Assembly (NCBI RefSeq): GCF_011601275.1
Contig: NZ_JAAOLY010000012.1
Location: 62,001 to 126,000 of the forward strand
Direction of reading: 5' to 3'
DNA: 64,000 bases
Source of the DNA: Janthinobacterium lividum
GTDB lineage: Bacteria > Pseudomonadota > Gammaproteobacteria > Burkholderiales > Burkholderiaceae_D
Shown here: positions 24,861 to 33,185 of the stretch, piece by piece
How positions within the stretch are numbered: the first letter of the stretch is position 1
How the letters are laid out: every line of letters starts with the position of its first letter
Program-made: the position numbers and the translations under genes
The notes under the pieces: generated by a model
Told to the model about the DNA's origin: nothing
Database searches by the model: none
What the model saw: the letters and a program-made list of their open reading frames with translations, nothing else

Positions 24861-25090
24861 TGCGCGCTGAACTCGGCTGCTGCCTTGGCCGCCCACAGCG
24901 CTTCGGCGTGGCTGGCGAACGGGCTGTCGTAGCCGTCGACGTTGCCGTCCTCGTCGACAAAATACAGCCACCACCCGTCAGCCTGCTCACGGATGGCCGT
25001 ATGGCCCGGTGCGCAATGGGTTTCTACGGCCTGGTCAGCCGTCAGGGTGGCGATGGTGATGCCACGATGAATAATATGGTGGGGTGTCAT
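24857..25090 (-). CDS. small protein translationally coupled to mepB-like gene
   Basis: The 77-residue protein ('MTPHHIIHRGITIATL...') is rich in Ala/Asp, with 'GWWLYFVDEDGNVDGYDSPF' in the middle, compatible with a small mixed alpha/beta fold. No family recognised. Its stop overlaps the MepB-like start. It is divergent from the TfoX-type gene with a 97-base gap. An in-frame ATG at 25117 is possible but less likely. Confidence 0.6.
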   Translation of the reverse strand: MTPHHIIHRGITIATLTADQAVETHCAPGHTAIREQADGWWLYFVDEDGNVDGYDSPFASHAEALWAAKAAAEFSAQ

Positions 25091-25187
25091 GGGGAGTACG
25101 TCATATAAAAAAATCAATGGCCGTAGTGTAGCCGCACCACCCTGTCCTGACCAGTGCGCTACACTATTCCTTCATACGGAGGAAAAC

Positions 25188-25550
25188 ATGGCATCACAGC
25201 AAGGCACGGTGGATTTTTTGCTCGACCAGATGGCGGGCGCGGGCGGTATCAGCGCGAAAAAAATGTTTGGCGAGTACGGCCTGTATTGCGACGGCAAGAT
25301 GTTCGCCATCGTCGCCGACGACCAGCTCTTCATCAAGCCGACGGACGCGGGCCGCGCCTGGATCAGTACCATGGGCACGCTGCAGGAAGCGCCGCCCTAC
25401 CCGCAAGCCAAGCCGTATTTCCTCATCGATGGCGGGCTGTGGGATGAGCGCGACTGGTTGTCCCAGCTGGCGCGGCGCACGGCCGATGCCTTGCCGCAGC
25501 CGAAACCCAAGCCGCCGCCCAAGCCCAAAAAACCGGCATCAAGCAGCTAA
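25188..25550 (+). CDS. TfoX/Sxy N-terminal domain protein
   Basis: The 120-residue protein has the TfoX N-domain core 'KKMFGEYGLYCDGKMFAIVADDQLFIKP' and 'PYFLID' strands. It ends in a Pro/Lys-rich tail. Full TfoX regulates competence genes; single N-domain proteins like this one are common and their role is unsettled. An excellent ribosome site (GGAGG, 6 bases before ATG) fixes the start at 25188. Its 3' end overlaps the convergent dehydrogenase gene by 12 bases. Confidence 0.85.
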   Translation: MASQQGTVDFLLDQMAGAGGISAKKMFGEYGLYCDGKMFAIVADDQLFIKPTDAGRAWISTMGTLQEAPPYPQAKPYFLIDGGLWDERDWLSQLARRTADALPQPKPKPPPKPKKPASSS

Positions 25551-26543
25551 TACGCTGTTCTCGCACGCCTTGCCCTGGCGGAAGCATGCCAGGTTGTGGT
25601 AGGTGATGGCGGCGATTTCGCGCAGCGCCTCGATGGTGAAGAAGCCCTGGTGCCCTGTCACCAGCACGTTCGGGAAGGTCATCAGGCGCTGGAAGACGTC
25701 GTCGTCAATGATGTCGGACGAGCGGTCCTGGAAGAACAGATTGCTTTCCTGTTCATACACGTCGATGGCCAGGGAGCCCAGCTGGCGCGATTTGAGGGCC
25801 TCGATGACGGCGCCCGTGTCGATCAGGCCGCCGCGCGAGGTATTCACCAGCATGGCGCCCTTCTTCATCAGCGGCAAGGTTGCTTCGCTGATCAGGTGGC
25901 GCGTGCTCTCCATCAAGGGGCAATGCAGCGAGACGATGTCGGACTCGGCCAGCAACCGCGGCAATTCCACCATCGTGCCCAGCTCTCCAAACGCGGACGC
26001 CGGATATGGGTCGTGGCCCAGCACCGTGCAGCCGAAGCCCGTGAAAATGCGCGCCGTGGCCAGGCCGATCTTGCCCGTGCCGACGATGCCCACGGTCTTG
26101 CCGTGCAAAGTGGCACCCAACAAGCCATCGAGCGAGAAATTGCCTTCGCGCACGCGGGCGTAGGCGCGGTGCGTATGGCGGTTCAGCGTCTGCACCAGGG
26201 CCAAGGTGTATTCTGCCACGGCTTCCGGCGAGTAGGCAGGCACGCGGGCAACAAACAGGCCCAGGCGCCGGGCCGCTTCCAGGTCGAGATTGTTGTAGCC
26301 GGCGCAGCGCAGCAGGATGGCGCGCACGCCGTAGCCGTGCAAGGCTTCCAGCACTGGCGCGTCGAGCACGTCGTTGACGAAGACGCAGACGGCGTCAGCG
26401 CCCTGCGCCAGGATCGCGGTTTCTTGGCTCAGCAAGGCGCTGTGGTAGACCAGTTCGATGCCGTCCGCGTCGGGCTGGGACGGCAATGCTTCATCGAAGA
26501 AGCGGCGGTCGTAGGGCTGGCTGGCAAAGAAGGCGATTTTCAT
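25539..26543 (-). CDS. D-2-hydroxyacid dehydrogenase, D-lactate dehydrogenase type
   Basis: The 334-residue NAD-dependent enzyme reduces pyruvate to D-lactate (or related 2-keto acids) in fermentation. It has the Rossmann motif 'GIVGTGKIGLATARIF' near 147-162, 'LHCPLMESTRHLIS', 'NTSRGGLID' near 234 and the C-terminal 'VLVTGHQGFFT' with the catalytic His. Closest to LdhA-like proteins. It is flanked by unrelated genes, so it is probably transcribed alone. Confidence 0.88.
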   Translation of the reverse strand: MKIAFFASQPYDRRFFDEALPSQPDADGIELVYHSALLSQETAILAQGADAVCVFVNDVLDAPVLEALHGYGVRAILLRCAGYNNLDLEAARRLGLFVARVPAYSPEAVAEYTLALVQTLNRHTHRAYARVREGNFSLDGLLGATLHGKTVGIVGTGKIGLATARIFTGFGCTVLGHDPYPASAFGELGTMVELPRLLAESDIVSLHCPLMESTRHLISEATLPLMKKGAMLVNTSRGGLIDTGAVIEALKSRQLGSLAIDVYEQESNLFFQDRSSDIIDDDVFQRLMTFPNVLVTGHQGFFTIEALREIAAITYHNLACFRQGKACENSVLAA

Positions 26544-26629
26544 GGCGTGTCCTGGAACTTGCTGGATGGCAAAACATCATCATAGCGCAAGCGCCCTGCC
26601 ACGCGGCGTACGCCTGGCTCCTTGGCCGC

Positions 26630-27823
26630 CTATTTGGGTTCGCGGGGCAAGGTCAGCACGTGGCGCAGGTAGGCGGTTTCCTCGGGGTGCTGCGCATGAT
26701 AGCGCTCGCGCGCAGCGCGCGTGGCCGCCTGATGGGCCGCGATGCCGCTTTCCGTCAACTCGACGCCGAAGTCCGCCGGCGGCGGCAACTCGCCGCCAAA
26801 CAGGCGCGCCAGGATGAAGCGGCCCACATTGTCGCGGTAGTGCGATGCTTCCCAGTAATAGCGCATCTCGCGCGCGCCCGTCACCTGCGGGATAGCCTCG
26901 CTGGTGATGCTGTTGAAGCCGGAAAAATCAACCAGGCGCACGTCGCAGCCCTGGCGCCGGTAGCGTCCGGCCATCTGTGCCAGGTCGCGCTGCCATGCTT
27001 CCATGGCCTCCCACTTGCCGCGCCAATACAACGCGTCGAGCGTAAGCGCGTGCGTGGGATTGATGTACAGGCGCAAGCGCGTGCCGCCATGGCACAGCTT
27101 GCCGACGCTGACATCGAAGGCTTGCAGCGCGGGTGCCGTGGGCCCCAGGCCGTCGCCGAATTCCTGCAGACGCGGCGTGAAAGCGCGCGCCGTGCCGGTC
27201 CAGGTACGGTTGCGGCTGGTGAGGCAGGATTCGTCGCGCTGGCCCAGCAAGGCCAGGCTGGACAGGCACACGCCGTCATAGGTGCCGCTGAGGATGCGCC
27301 AAGTGTCCTGGGTCATGTCCACAGTCAGGCCGCGCTTGATGTTGAGCAAGGCACGCCGCGCGAAAAACGCGGGGCCGCCGTCCGTCAAGCCCGGCTCCAC
27401 GCCGGCCGAGCCCAGTTCCAGGGAAAAAGAAGGCGCGTCGATGCCCCATACCATGGTGTCGACCTGGCTGACCCTGGCCGCATGCTCGGCCAGGCGGATG
27501 GCCTCGCCGATGGAGGCGCCCGAGACGGCGCTGTTGAACACGCTCTTGCCATCGAACAAAGTACGCATGCTGCTCGCCGGCAAGCCCATTTCCGTGCGCG
27601 AATTGCCGATGTAGACTATGGCTGGCCGGTAGCGCGCCACGGCATACGTCTTGCTCCACACGCTGAGTTTTTCGGTCGTCGGCCGCAATCGCTGCAGCAG
27701 CGGACTGTCCCACTGGTGCAGCAAGTAGGGATCGACGTGGTAATTGACGGCGGAAACGAGGGCCAGCGCGGCCAGCGCGCAGGCAAAGAAGATGGCGAGA
27801 TAGCGGCGGGCGTTGGTATCCAT
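26630..27823 (-). CDS. SGNH/AlgX-like exopolysaccharide acetylation protein, copy A
   Basis: The 397-residue protein has an N-terminal membrane anchor ('YLAIFFACALAALALVSAV') and a periplasmic SGNH-like domain. The nucleophile-type motif is 'YIGNSRTEMG' near residue 75 and the His motif is 'SHYRDNVGRF' near 340. Proteins of this kind work with an MBOAT partner to move acetyl groups onto a polysaccharide, as AlgJ/AlgX do in alginate. The upstream neighbour is a close paralogue (27868-29058) with the same motifs and ends, so the pair arose by tandem duplication. Start taken at 'MDTNARRY', the same place as in the paralogue. Confidence 0.75.
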   Translation of the reverse strand: MDTNARRYLAIFFACALAALALVSAVNYHVDPYLLHQWDSPLLQRLRPTTEKLSVWSKTYAVARYRPAIVYIGNSRTEMGLPASSMRTLFDGKSVFNSAVSGASIGEAIRLAEHAARVSQVDTMVWGIDAPSFSLELGSAGVEPGLTDGGPAFFARRALLNIKRGLTVDMTQDTWRILSGTYDGVCLSSLALLGQRDESCLTSRNRTWTGTARAFTPRLQEFGDGLGPTAPALQAFDVSVGKLCHGGTRLRLYINPTHALTLDALYWRGKWEAMEAWQRDLAQMAGRYRRQGCDVRLVDFSGFNSITSEAIPQVTGAREMRYYWEASHYRDNVGRFILARLFGGELPPPADFGVELTESGIAAHQAATRAARERYHAQHPEETAYLRHVLTLPREPK

Positions 27824-27867
27824 GGTCGGCTTTGAGAGTAGAGAAATGGCGTATGCGGGGCATTGCA

Positions 27868-29058
27868 TCAACGCCGGATCAGCGGTCCGTCCAACACATG
27901 CTGCGTATACGCCGCTTCGCGCGCGTGTTCGACGCGATAGCGCTCGCGCGCGGCGCGTGTGGCCGCCTGGTGCGCGTCGACGTTGGCTGGCGTCAGTTCC
28001 ACGCCGAAATCGGCGGGCGCCGGCGTGCCGCCGCCGAACAGGCGCGCCAGTATCAAGCGGCCCACATTGTCCCGGTAATGCGACACTTCCCAGTAATAAT
28101 GCATGTCGGGCTTGCCGCTGACGAGCGGGGTCGCTTCGGTCGTGATGCTGTTAAAGCCGGAAAAATCATACAGGCGCACGTCGCAGCCGTGCTGGCGGTG
28201 GCGCTCGACGATCCGCACCAGGCCGCGCTGCCAGGCCTGCATGGCATCCCACTTGCCTCGCCAGTACAGCGCGTACAAGGTCAATGCGTGCGTGGGGTTG
28301 ATGTACATGCGCAGGCGCACGCCGCTACTACACAGCTTGGCCATGCTGGCATCAAACGCCGGTGTCGATGGCGGCGTCGGCCCCTGGCCATCGCCAAATT
28401 CCTGCAGCCGCACGGGAATGGCTTCCGCTGTTCCCAGCCAATGCCTTATCCCCTTGATGGTGCAGGTCTCGTCGCGCTGCCCATACAAGGCCAGGTTCGA
28501 GCGGCAGACATCGCCGGCATTGCCGGTGAGGATGCGCACGCTGTCCTCCGTCATGTCCAGGGTCAGGCCGCGCTTCAGGTTGACGAGGGCGCGCTGGGCG
28601 AAAAAGCCGTGCCGGGCGCCCGTCAGGCTGTCCTCCACGCGCGCCGCTCCCATGTCCAGGGAAAACGTGGGCGCGTCGATGCCCCACACCATGGTCTCGA
28701 CGCGGCTGACCCTGGCCGCATGCTCGGCTAGACGGATGGCGTCGCCGATCGAGGCGCCGGACACCGCGCTGTTGAAGATGCTCTTGCCGTCGAACAGGGC
28801 ACGCACGCCCGTCGGCAAGCCCAGCTCCGTGCGCGAATTGCCGATGTAGATGATGGCCGGCCGGTAGCGCGCCACGGCATAGGTCTTGGCCCAGGCGCCG
28901 AGCTTTTCGTTCAGCTGGCGCGGGCGCTGCACCAAGGGACTGTCCCACTGGTGCAGCAGGTAGGGGTCGACCTGGTAGTTCAGGAGCGAGACGGCGCCGA
29001 GCACCAGGAAGACGCAGGCGAAGAAACCGATGACGTAGCGGCGGGCGGCGGTGTCCAT
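27868..29058 (-). CDS. SGNH/AlgX-like exopolysaccharide acetylation protein, copy B
   Basis: The 396-residue paralogue of the downstream gene has the same layout: membrane anchor at about 7-28, 'YIGNSRTELG' near residue 74 and 'SHYRDNVGRL' near 340. The matching stretches cover almost the whole length. It lies 2 bases from the MBOAT stop, so MBOAT and both copies form one unit. The two copies may place acetyl groups at different sugar positions (inference). Confidence 0.75.
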   Translation of the reverse strand: MDTAARRYVIGFFACVFLVLGAVSLLNYQVDPYLLHQWDSPLVQRPRQLNEKLGAWAKTYAVARYRPAIIYIGNSRTELGLPTGVRALFDGKSIFNSAVSGASIGDAIRLAEHAARVSRVETMVWGIDAPTFSLDMGAARVEDSLTGARHGFFAQRALVNLKRGLTLDMTEDSVRILTGNAGDVCRSNLALYGQRDETCTIKGIRHWLGTAEAIPVRLQEFGDGQGPTPPSTPAFDASMAKLCSSGVRLRMYINPTHALTLYALYWRGKWDAMQAWQRGLVRIVERHRQHGCDVRLYDFSGFNSITTEATPLVSGKPDMHYYWEVSHYRDNVGRLILARLFGGGTPAPADFGVELTPANVDAHQAATRAARERYRVEHAREAAYTQHVLDGPLIRR

Positions 29059-29060
29059 GC

Positions 29061-30623
29061 TCAGAACTGGAAGTAGAGAAATTCGGTGACGCGGTTCATG
29101 CCGAAGATGCAGGCGACGAACAGCGCGGCCAAGCCCACGCTCCAGCGGGACGTGGGCCGCCAGCTGAACGCCCAGCGCCGCGCAGGCTGAAAGATTCTTT
29201 CAATGGCAGGCTCATAGAGAAAGAATATTTCTTGCGTGTTCGGCGCCTTGAAAGCCAGCAGCATCGCCGCCAGCAATACGGGCAAGCCGGGACCGGCCAG
29301 TTCGATCCAGCGGATGCCGTCGAACGCGGGCTGCCAGCCCCATTGCGCCAGGCTGGACGCGTGGCTGGCCAGGCCGCGCGGCAGGCTCACGCCATTCGCG
29401 CCCACCAGCGCGCCCGCGATGTCCCAGGCCGTGGCCACGTCGGGCGCGCGGAAGAAGATCCAGGCCAGCATGACGGCAAAAAAGGTCAGGACGCCGGGCC
29501 ACCAGCGCGCCCGGACCGCGCCGAACGCGCGCTGCCACGCCTGCTGCAGCACCAGGTACAGGCCGTGCAAGCCGCCCCAGATGACGAAGGTCCAGCCGGC
29601 GCCATGCCACAGGCCGCCCAGCAGCATGGTCAGCATCAGGTTGCGGTAGCGCATGACTTCGCCGCGCCGGCTGCCACCCAGGGGAATGTATAAATAGTCG
29701 CGCAGGAAACGCGACAAGGTCATGTGCCAGCGGCGCCAGAAGTCGGCGATATTGGCCGCCTTGTACGGCGAATTGAAGTTCAGCGGCAATTTCACGCCGA
29801 ACAGGCGCGACAGGCCGATGGCCATATCCGAATAGCCGGAAAAGTCGAAATACAGCTGGAAGGTGTAGGCCAGCACGCCGATCCACGCTTCGATCAGGGT
29901 TGGTTCGGCGCCGGCCGCGAAGACGGGGATGGCCAGCGGCGACAGGTTGTCGGCGATCAGCACCTTCTTTGCCAGGCCAATCGTGAAAATCGACAGGCCG
30001 ACGGCGAAATTGGCGGCGCGCGGATGGGCATTGGCCGGGTCGGCGAACTGCGGCATCATATCGCGGTGATGCAGCACGGGTCCGGCGATCAGATGGGGGA
30101 AATAGCTGACGAACAACACGTAATGGATGAAGCGGTATTCGCGCACCTCGCCCCGGTAGCAATCGACGAGAAAGGCGATCTGCGTGAAGGTAAAGAACGA
30201 GATGCCGATCGGCAGGATGATGTCGAGACCATGCCACGGCAGGCTGGCAGCGTCGGCACCTGTGGCCACGGCGACGGCATTGATGCTGTCGATGAAGAAA
30301 TTCGCATATTTGTAGTACGCGAGCAGCCCCAGGTTCAGTGCCAGCGCCGCCACCAGTACGCGCTTGCGGGCCGCGCCCGCGCGCGCGCCGATCAGCCGCC
30401 CCGCGCCGTAATTGACACAGATCGATGCCAGCAGCAGCGGCAGATAGCGCACGTCCCACCAGGCATAGAAGAACAGCGAGGCCAGCGCCAGCCAAGTTGC
30501 GGGCGCCAGACGGCGCCAGCTGGCGGATGCGTTGGCGGCAGGCGCCCAGCGGTCCAGCAAAAAATAGCCGGCCAGCACGATGGGCAAATAGCCGAACAGA
30601 AAGGAGAAGGAGTTAAACAGCAT
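29061..30623 (-). CDS. MBOAT O-acyltransferase (AlgI-like)
   Basis: The 520-residue polytopic membrane enzyme is expected to carry acetyl groups across the inner membrane for O-acetylation of the exopolysaccharide. It has about eleven helices, 'YFDFSGYSDMAIGLSRLFG', 'WRRWHMTLSRFLRDYLYIPLG' and the conserved His in 'LLGGLWHGAGWTFVIWG'. The start at 30623 follows AGGAGG and begins 'MLFNSFSFLFGYLP', typical of AlgI. The extended frame to 30809 belongs to the upstream gene's region. It overlaps the glycosyltransferase gene upstream by 11 bases. Confidence 0.92.
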   Translation of the reverse strand: MLFNSFSFLFGYLPIVLAGYFLLDRWAPAANASASWRRLAPATWLALASLFFYAWWDVRYLPLLLASICVNYGAGRLIGARAGAARKRVLVAALALNLGLLAYYKYANFFIDSINAVAVATGADAASLPWHGLDIILPIGISFFTFTQIAFLVDCYRGEVREYRFIHYVLFVSYFPHLIAGPVLHHRDMMPQFADPANAHPRAANFAVGLSIFTIGLAKKVLIADNLSPLAIPVFAAGAEPTLIEAWIGVLAYTFQLYFDFSGYSDMAIGLSRLFGVKLPLNFNSPYKAANIADFWRRWHMTLSRFLRDYLYIPLGGSRRGEVMRYRNLMLTMLLGGLWHGAGWTFVIWGGLHGLYLVLQQAWQRAFGAVRARWWPGVLTFFAVMLAWIFFRAPDVATAWDIAGALVGANGVSLPRGLASHASSLAQWGWQPAFDGIRWIELAGPGLPVLLAAMLLAFKAPNTQEIFFLYEPAIERIFQPARRWAFSWRPTSRWSVGLAALFVACIFGMNRVTEFLYFQF

Positions 30624-31686
30624 GTTGCCTCCTGGCAGGCAGCGACTGCGCCTGGTAGTAACAATCGACGATCTGCGCCGCCACCCGTTCCCACGTAAAG
30701 CGTTCCACCAGCGCCTGCACGCGCGCGCACTCTGGCGGCTGCGCCAGCAGTTCGAGGATGGCCTGGCGCTGCGCGGCGCCGTCGTCCCAGCGCACCTTGC
30801 GCAGCGCAAACGCGGAATCGGGCAAGTCCAGCGCGCTTTGCGCCGTCATGACGACGGGCGTGCCCGCCGCCAGCGCTTCGAGCACGCTCAAGGGAAACAC
30901 CTCGCCCTGGCTGGGCAAGGCCGCCACGGCCGCCGCATGGTAGGCGCTGGCCAGCAGCGGGTCGGCGTGGTCGAGCGCACCGAGCCAGCTGACGTGCGGC
31001 AAGTCCAGCAAATGCTGCAGATACGCCTGCTGTTCGCGCGGCGCGGCGCCGATCAGCACCAGGGGCAAGCCGGCCCCGGCCAGCGCCTGGGCCAGGCCCA
31101 GCTGGTTTTTATATGGCGAAATGCTGCCCACCATCAGCACGAATGGCCCGGCGATGCCCGTCTCGCGCAGGAACAGGTCGCCATTGGCCGTGAAGAAATG
31201 CGGGTTAATCCCGTTCGGCAAGACGTGGATGGCGTCGCCCCCCAAGCCAAAGCCTTGCACGATAGCGTCGCGCTCGGCCTGGCCCAAGGCGATCACCACA
31301 TCGGCCAGCTGCAAGGCGCGCCGCGTTTGCGCATAGCTCGTTTGCACCATCCATTCCGTCAAACGCCCGGCCAGCCGGTCGGCCAGCCGCGCGCGCCAGG
31401 CGCTGGCACGGCCCCAGCCAGGCGACAGCAAGGGCGACAGCACCACGGGCACGCCTTGCTCACTGGCCATTTCCATGATGCGGTAAGTGCCATTGCTCGC
31501 CGAAAACACGTGCAACACGTCGAAATCGGCCAGCCGCTCATGGTTGGCGTCCACCAGCTGCACCTCCAGGGGCCGCGCCGGCTGCTTGGGCAACCGGTTC
31601 AGCGCGGCAATGGTTTCGCGTACCTGAATCTGCAAGCCGCCGTCGCGCTGGAACAGCATCGGGTAGGACAAGATACCGACACGCAT
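30613..31686 (-). CDS. glycosyltransferase, GT4 family
   Basis: The 357-residue GT-B enzyme has an N-terminal acceptor domain starting 'MRVGILSYPMLFQRDGGLQIQ' and the donor loop 'PSQGEVFPLSVLEALAAGTPVV' near residue 255. An ATG at 31692 overlaps the upstream stop but has no spacing to AAAGG, so 31686 is preferred. It follows the flippase gene and precedes the MBOAT, in a minus-strand run of six genes. The sugar specificity is not predictable. Confidence 0.85.
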   Translation of the reverse strand: MRVGILSYPMLFQRDGGLQIQVRETIAALNRLPKQPARPLEVQLVDANHERLADFDVLHVFSASNGTYRIMEMASEQGVPVVLSPLLSPGWGRASAWRARLADRLAGRLTEWMVQTSYAQTRRALQLADVVIALGQAERDAIVQGFGLGGDAIHVLPNGINPHFFTANGDLFLRETGIAGPFVLMVGSISPYKNQLGLAQALAGAGLPLVLIGAAPREQQAYLQHLLDLPHVSWLGALDHADPLLASAYHAAAVAALPSQGEVFPLSVLEALAAGTPVVMTAQSALDLPDSAFALRKVRWDDGAAQRQAILELLAQPPECARVQALVERFTWERVAAQIVDCYYQAQSLPARRQHAV

Positions 31687-31688
31687 GG

Positions 31689-33170
31689 TCATCCTTTCGT
31701 GCATTTGACGGCCAGCCATCGGCCGGCCAGCTTGCGTTGCAATAACAGAAATTCGCCAGCGAGCTCATGCTTCAACAGGAACAGACCGGCCAGCCAGCAC
31801 AGCAAGGTGACCAGCGCCGTGCCTGCCAGCGCCAGCAACGCCGGCGTATCGGCAGGCAGCCACAGCAGCGAAGCGACGGGCGCGACGGCGCTACAGCCGC
31901 AGAGCAGCAGGCTCTTGCGCAAGGCCCGCGCCAGGATGCGCCAATCGAGTGCGCTCAAGCGCCGCAGGCAGCCGTAATTGAGCCAGCTGCGCAGCACGTT
32001 GCTCAGCACCACGGCCCAGGCCACCGCTACCAGGCCGAACGGTGCCGCCGACAGCAGCAGCGCCACTTTGATGGCGCCAGCCCAGGCATCGAGCCGCACC
32101 TGCGCATGCAGCTGGCCCGTCGCCACGAACAGGTAGCGGGCCATGCTGAACATGCTATACACGGCCGAGGACAGGCACATGATGCGGATCAAGGGCACAC
32201 ATCCGATCCATTGCGTGCCGTACAACACCTTGACCAAGGGCAAAGCCATGCAGGCGAGAAAGAGAAAAAACGGCCACGCCAGCGCCGTCATGTAGCTGAT
32301 CGTGCGCAAATACACGCGCTCCGCTCCGCCCTGCCCGCCTTGGCCGCCCCCTTCCCGCGCGCGCGCCGCGAACAGGGGAAACACGACGGGAGAAATCGCG
32401 CTGGTGATGGCCTGGTTAAAGATATTGAGCACGCTTTGCGCCTTGCCGAACAGGGCCAGGCTTTCAATGCCGATCAGCTTGCCGATGATGAGGTCCGGCG
32501 CCGCCACGCCCGCCTCGTCGACGAGGCCGCCCCCCGTCGCATACACGCCAAAGCGGGCGATATCGCCCATGCCGCGCCGTCCCGGCAGCCACGGCAGTTC
32601 GCGGGGCCGCACCAGCAGGCTCACCAGCAGCGAAGCGCAGGACCCCGCCAGCGCCGCCCACACCATGCTCATATAACTATATCCCTGCAGCGCCAGCAGC
32701 ACGGCCACCAGCAGGTTGACGACGCTGTTGGCCGCATTGATGCCGTAAATGGCGCGAAAGCGCAGTTGCCGGCGCAGCATCGGCAAGGTCAAGGCGCTGA
32801 ACGGAATCAACAGGAAATTGACCGACAGCAGACGCAGCACGAGGGTCAGCCGTGGTTCGTCATAGAAATGCGCGAGCGGCGCGCTGGCCAGCAGCACCAG
32901 GGCCGCCAGCAGCCAGGCGACGAGCAGGCTGGTGGCCAGCGCGGCCCGCAGTTTCACGGCATCGAGCTGCTTTTCCTGGATCAGGTATTGCCCCACGCCA
33001 AAGTCTCGCACCACTTGCGCCAAGGCCACCAGCACGGCCCCCAGCGAATACACACCGACCTCGGCCGGAGTCAGCAGGCGCGACAGCACCATGGTGGCGA
33101 TAATGCCCAGCAGCAGCACCGTGTATTTTTCGGCAAACGAAAAGAAAAACGAATGGCGGGTGGCGCTCAT
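31689..33170 (-). CDS. Wzx-like oligosaccharide flippase (MOP superfamily)
   Basis: The 493-residue protein has about fourteen predicted helices. Early motifs are 'FFFSFAEKYTVLLLGIIATMVLSRLL' and 'EVGVYSLGAVLVALAQVVRDFGV', typical of the polysaccharide transporter branch. It should turn the lipid-linked repeat unit to the outer face of the inner membrane. The first exosortase block has no flippase, so this gene probably serves both blocks. Confidence 0.88.
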   Translation of the reverse strand: MSATRHSFFFSFAEKYTVLLLGIIATMVLSRLLTPAEVGVYSLGAVLVALAQVVRDFGVGQYLIQEKQLDAVKLRAALATSLLVAWLLAALVLLASAPLAHFYDEPRLTLVLRLLSVNFLLIPFSALTLPMLRRQLRFRAIYGINAANSVVNLLVAVLLALQGYSYMSMVWAALAGSCASLLVSLLVRPRELPWLPGRRGMGDIARFGVYATGGGLVDEAGVAAPDLIIGKLIGIESLALFGKAQSVLNIFNQAITSAISPVVFPLFAARAREGGGQGGQGGAERVYLRTISYMTALAWPFFLFLACMALPLVKVLYGTQWIGCVPLIRIMCLSSAVYSMFSMARYLFVATGQLHAQVRLDAWAGAIKVALLLSAAPFGLVAVAWAVVLSNVLRSWLNYGCLRRLSALDWRILARALRKSLLLCGCSAVAPVASLLWLPADTPALLALAGTALVTLLCWLAGLFLLKHELAGEFLLLQRKLAGRWLAVKCTKG

Positions 33171-33185
33171 GCGGGCCGCCCGCGC

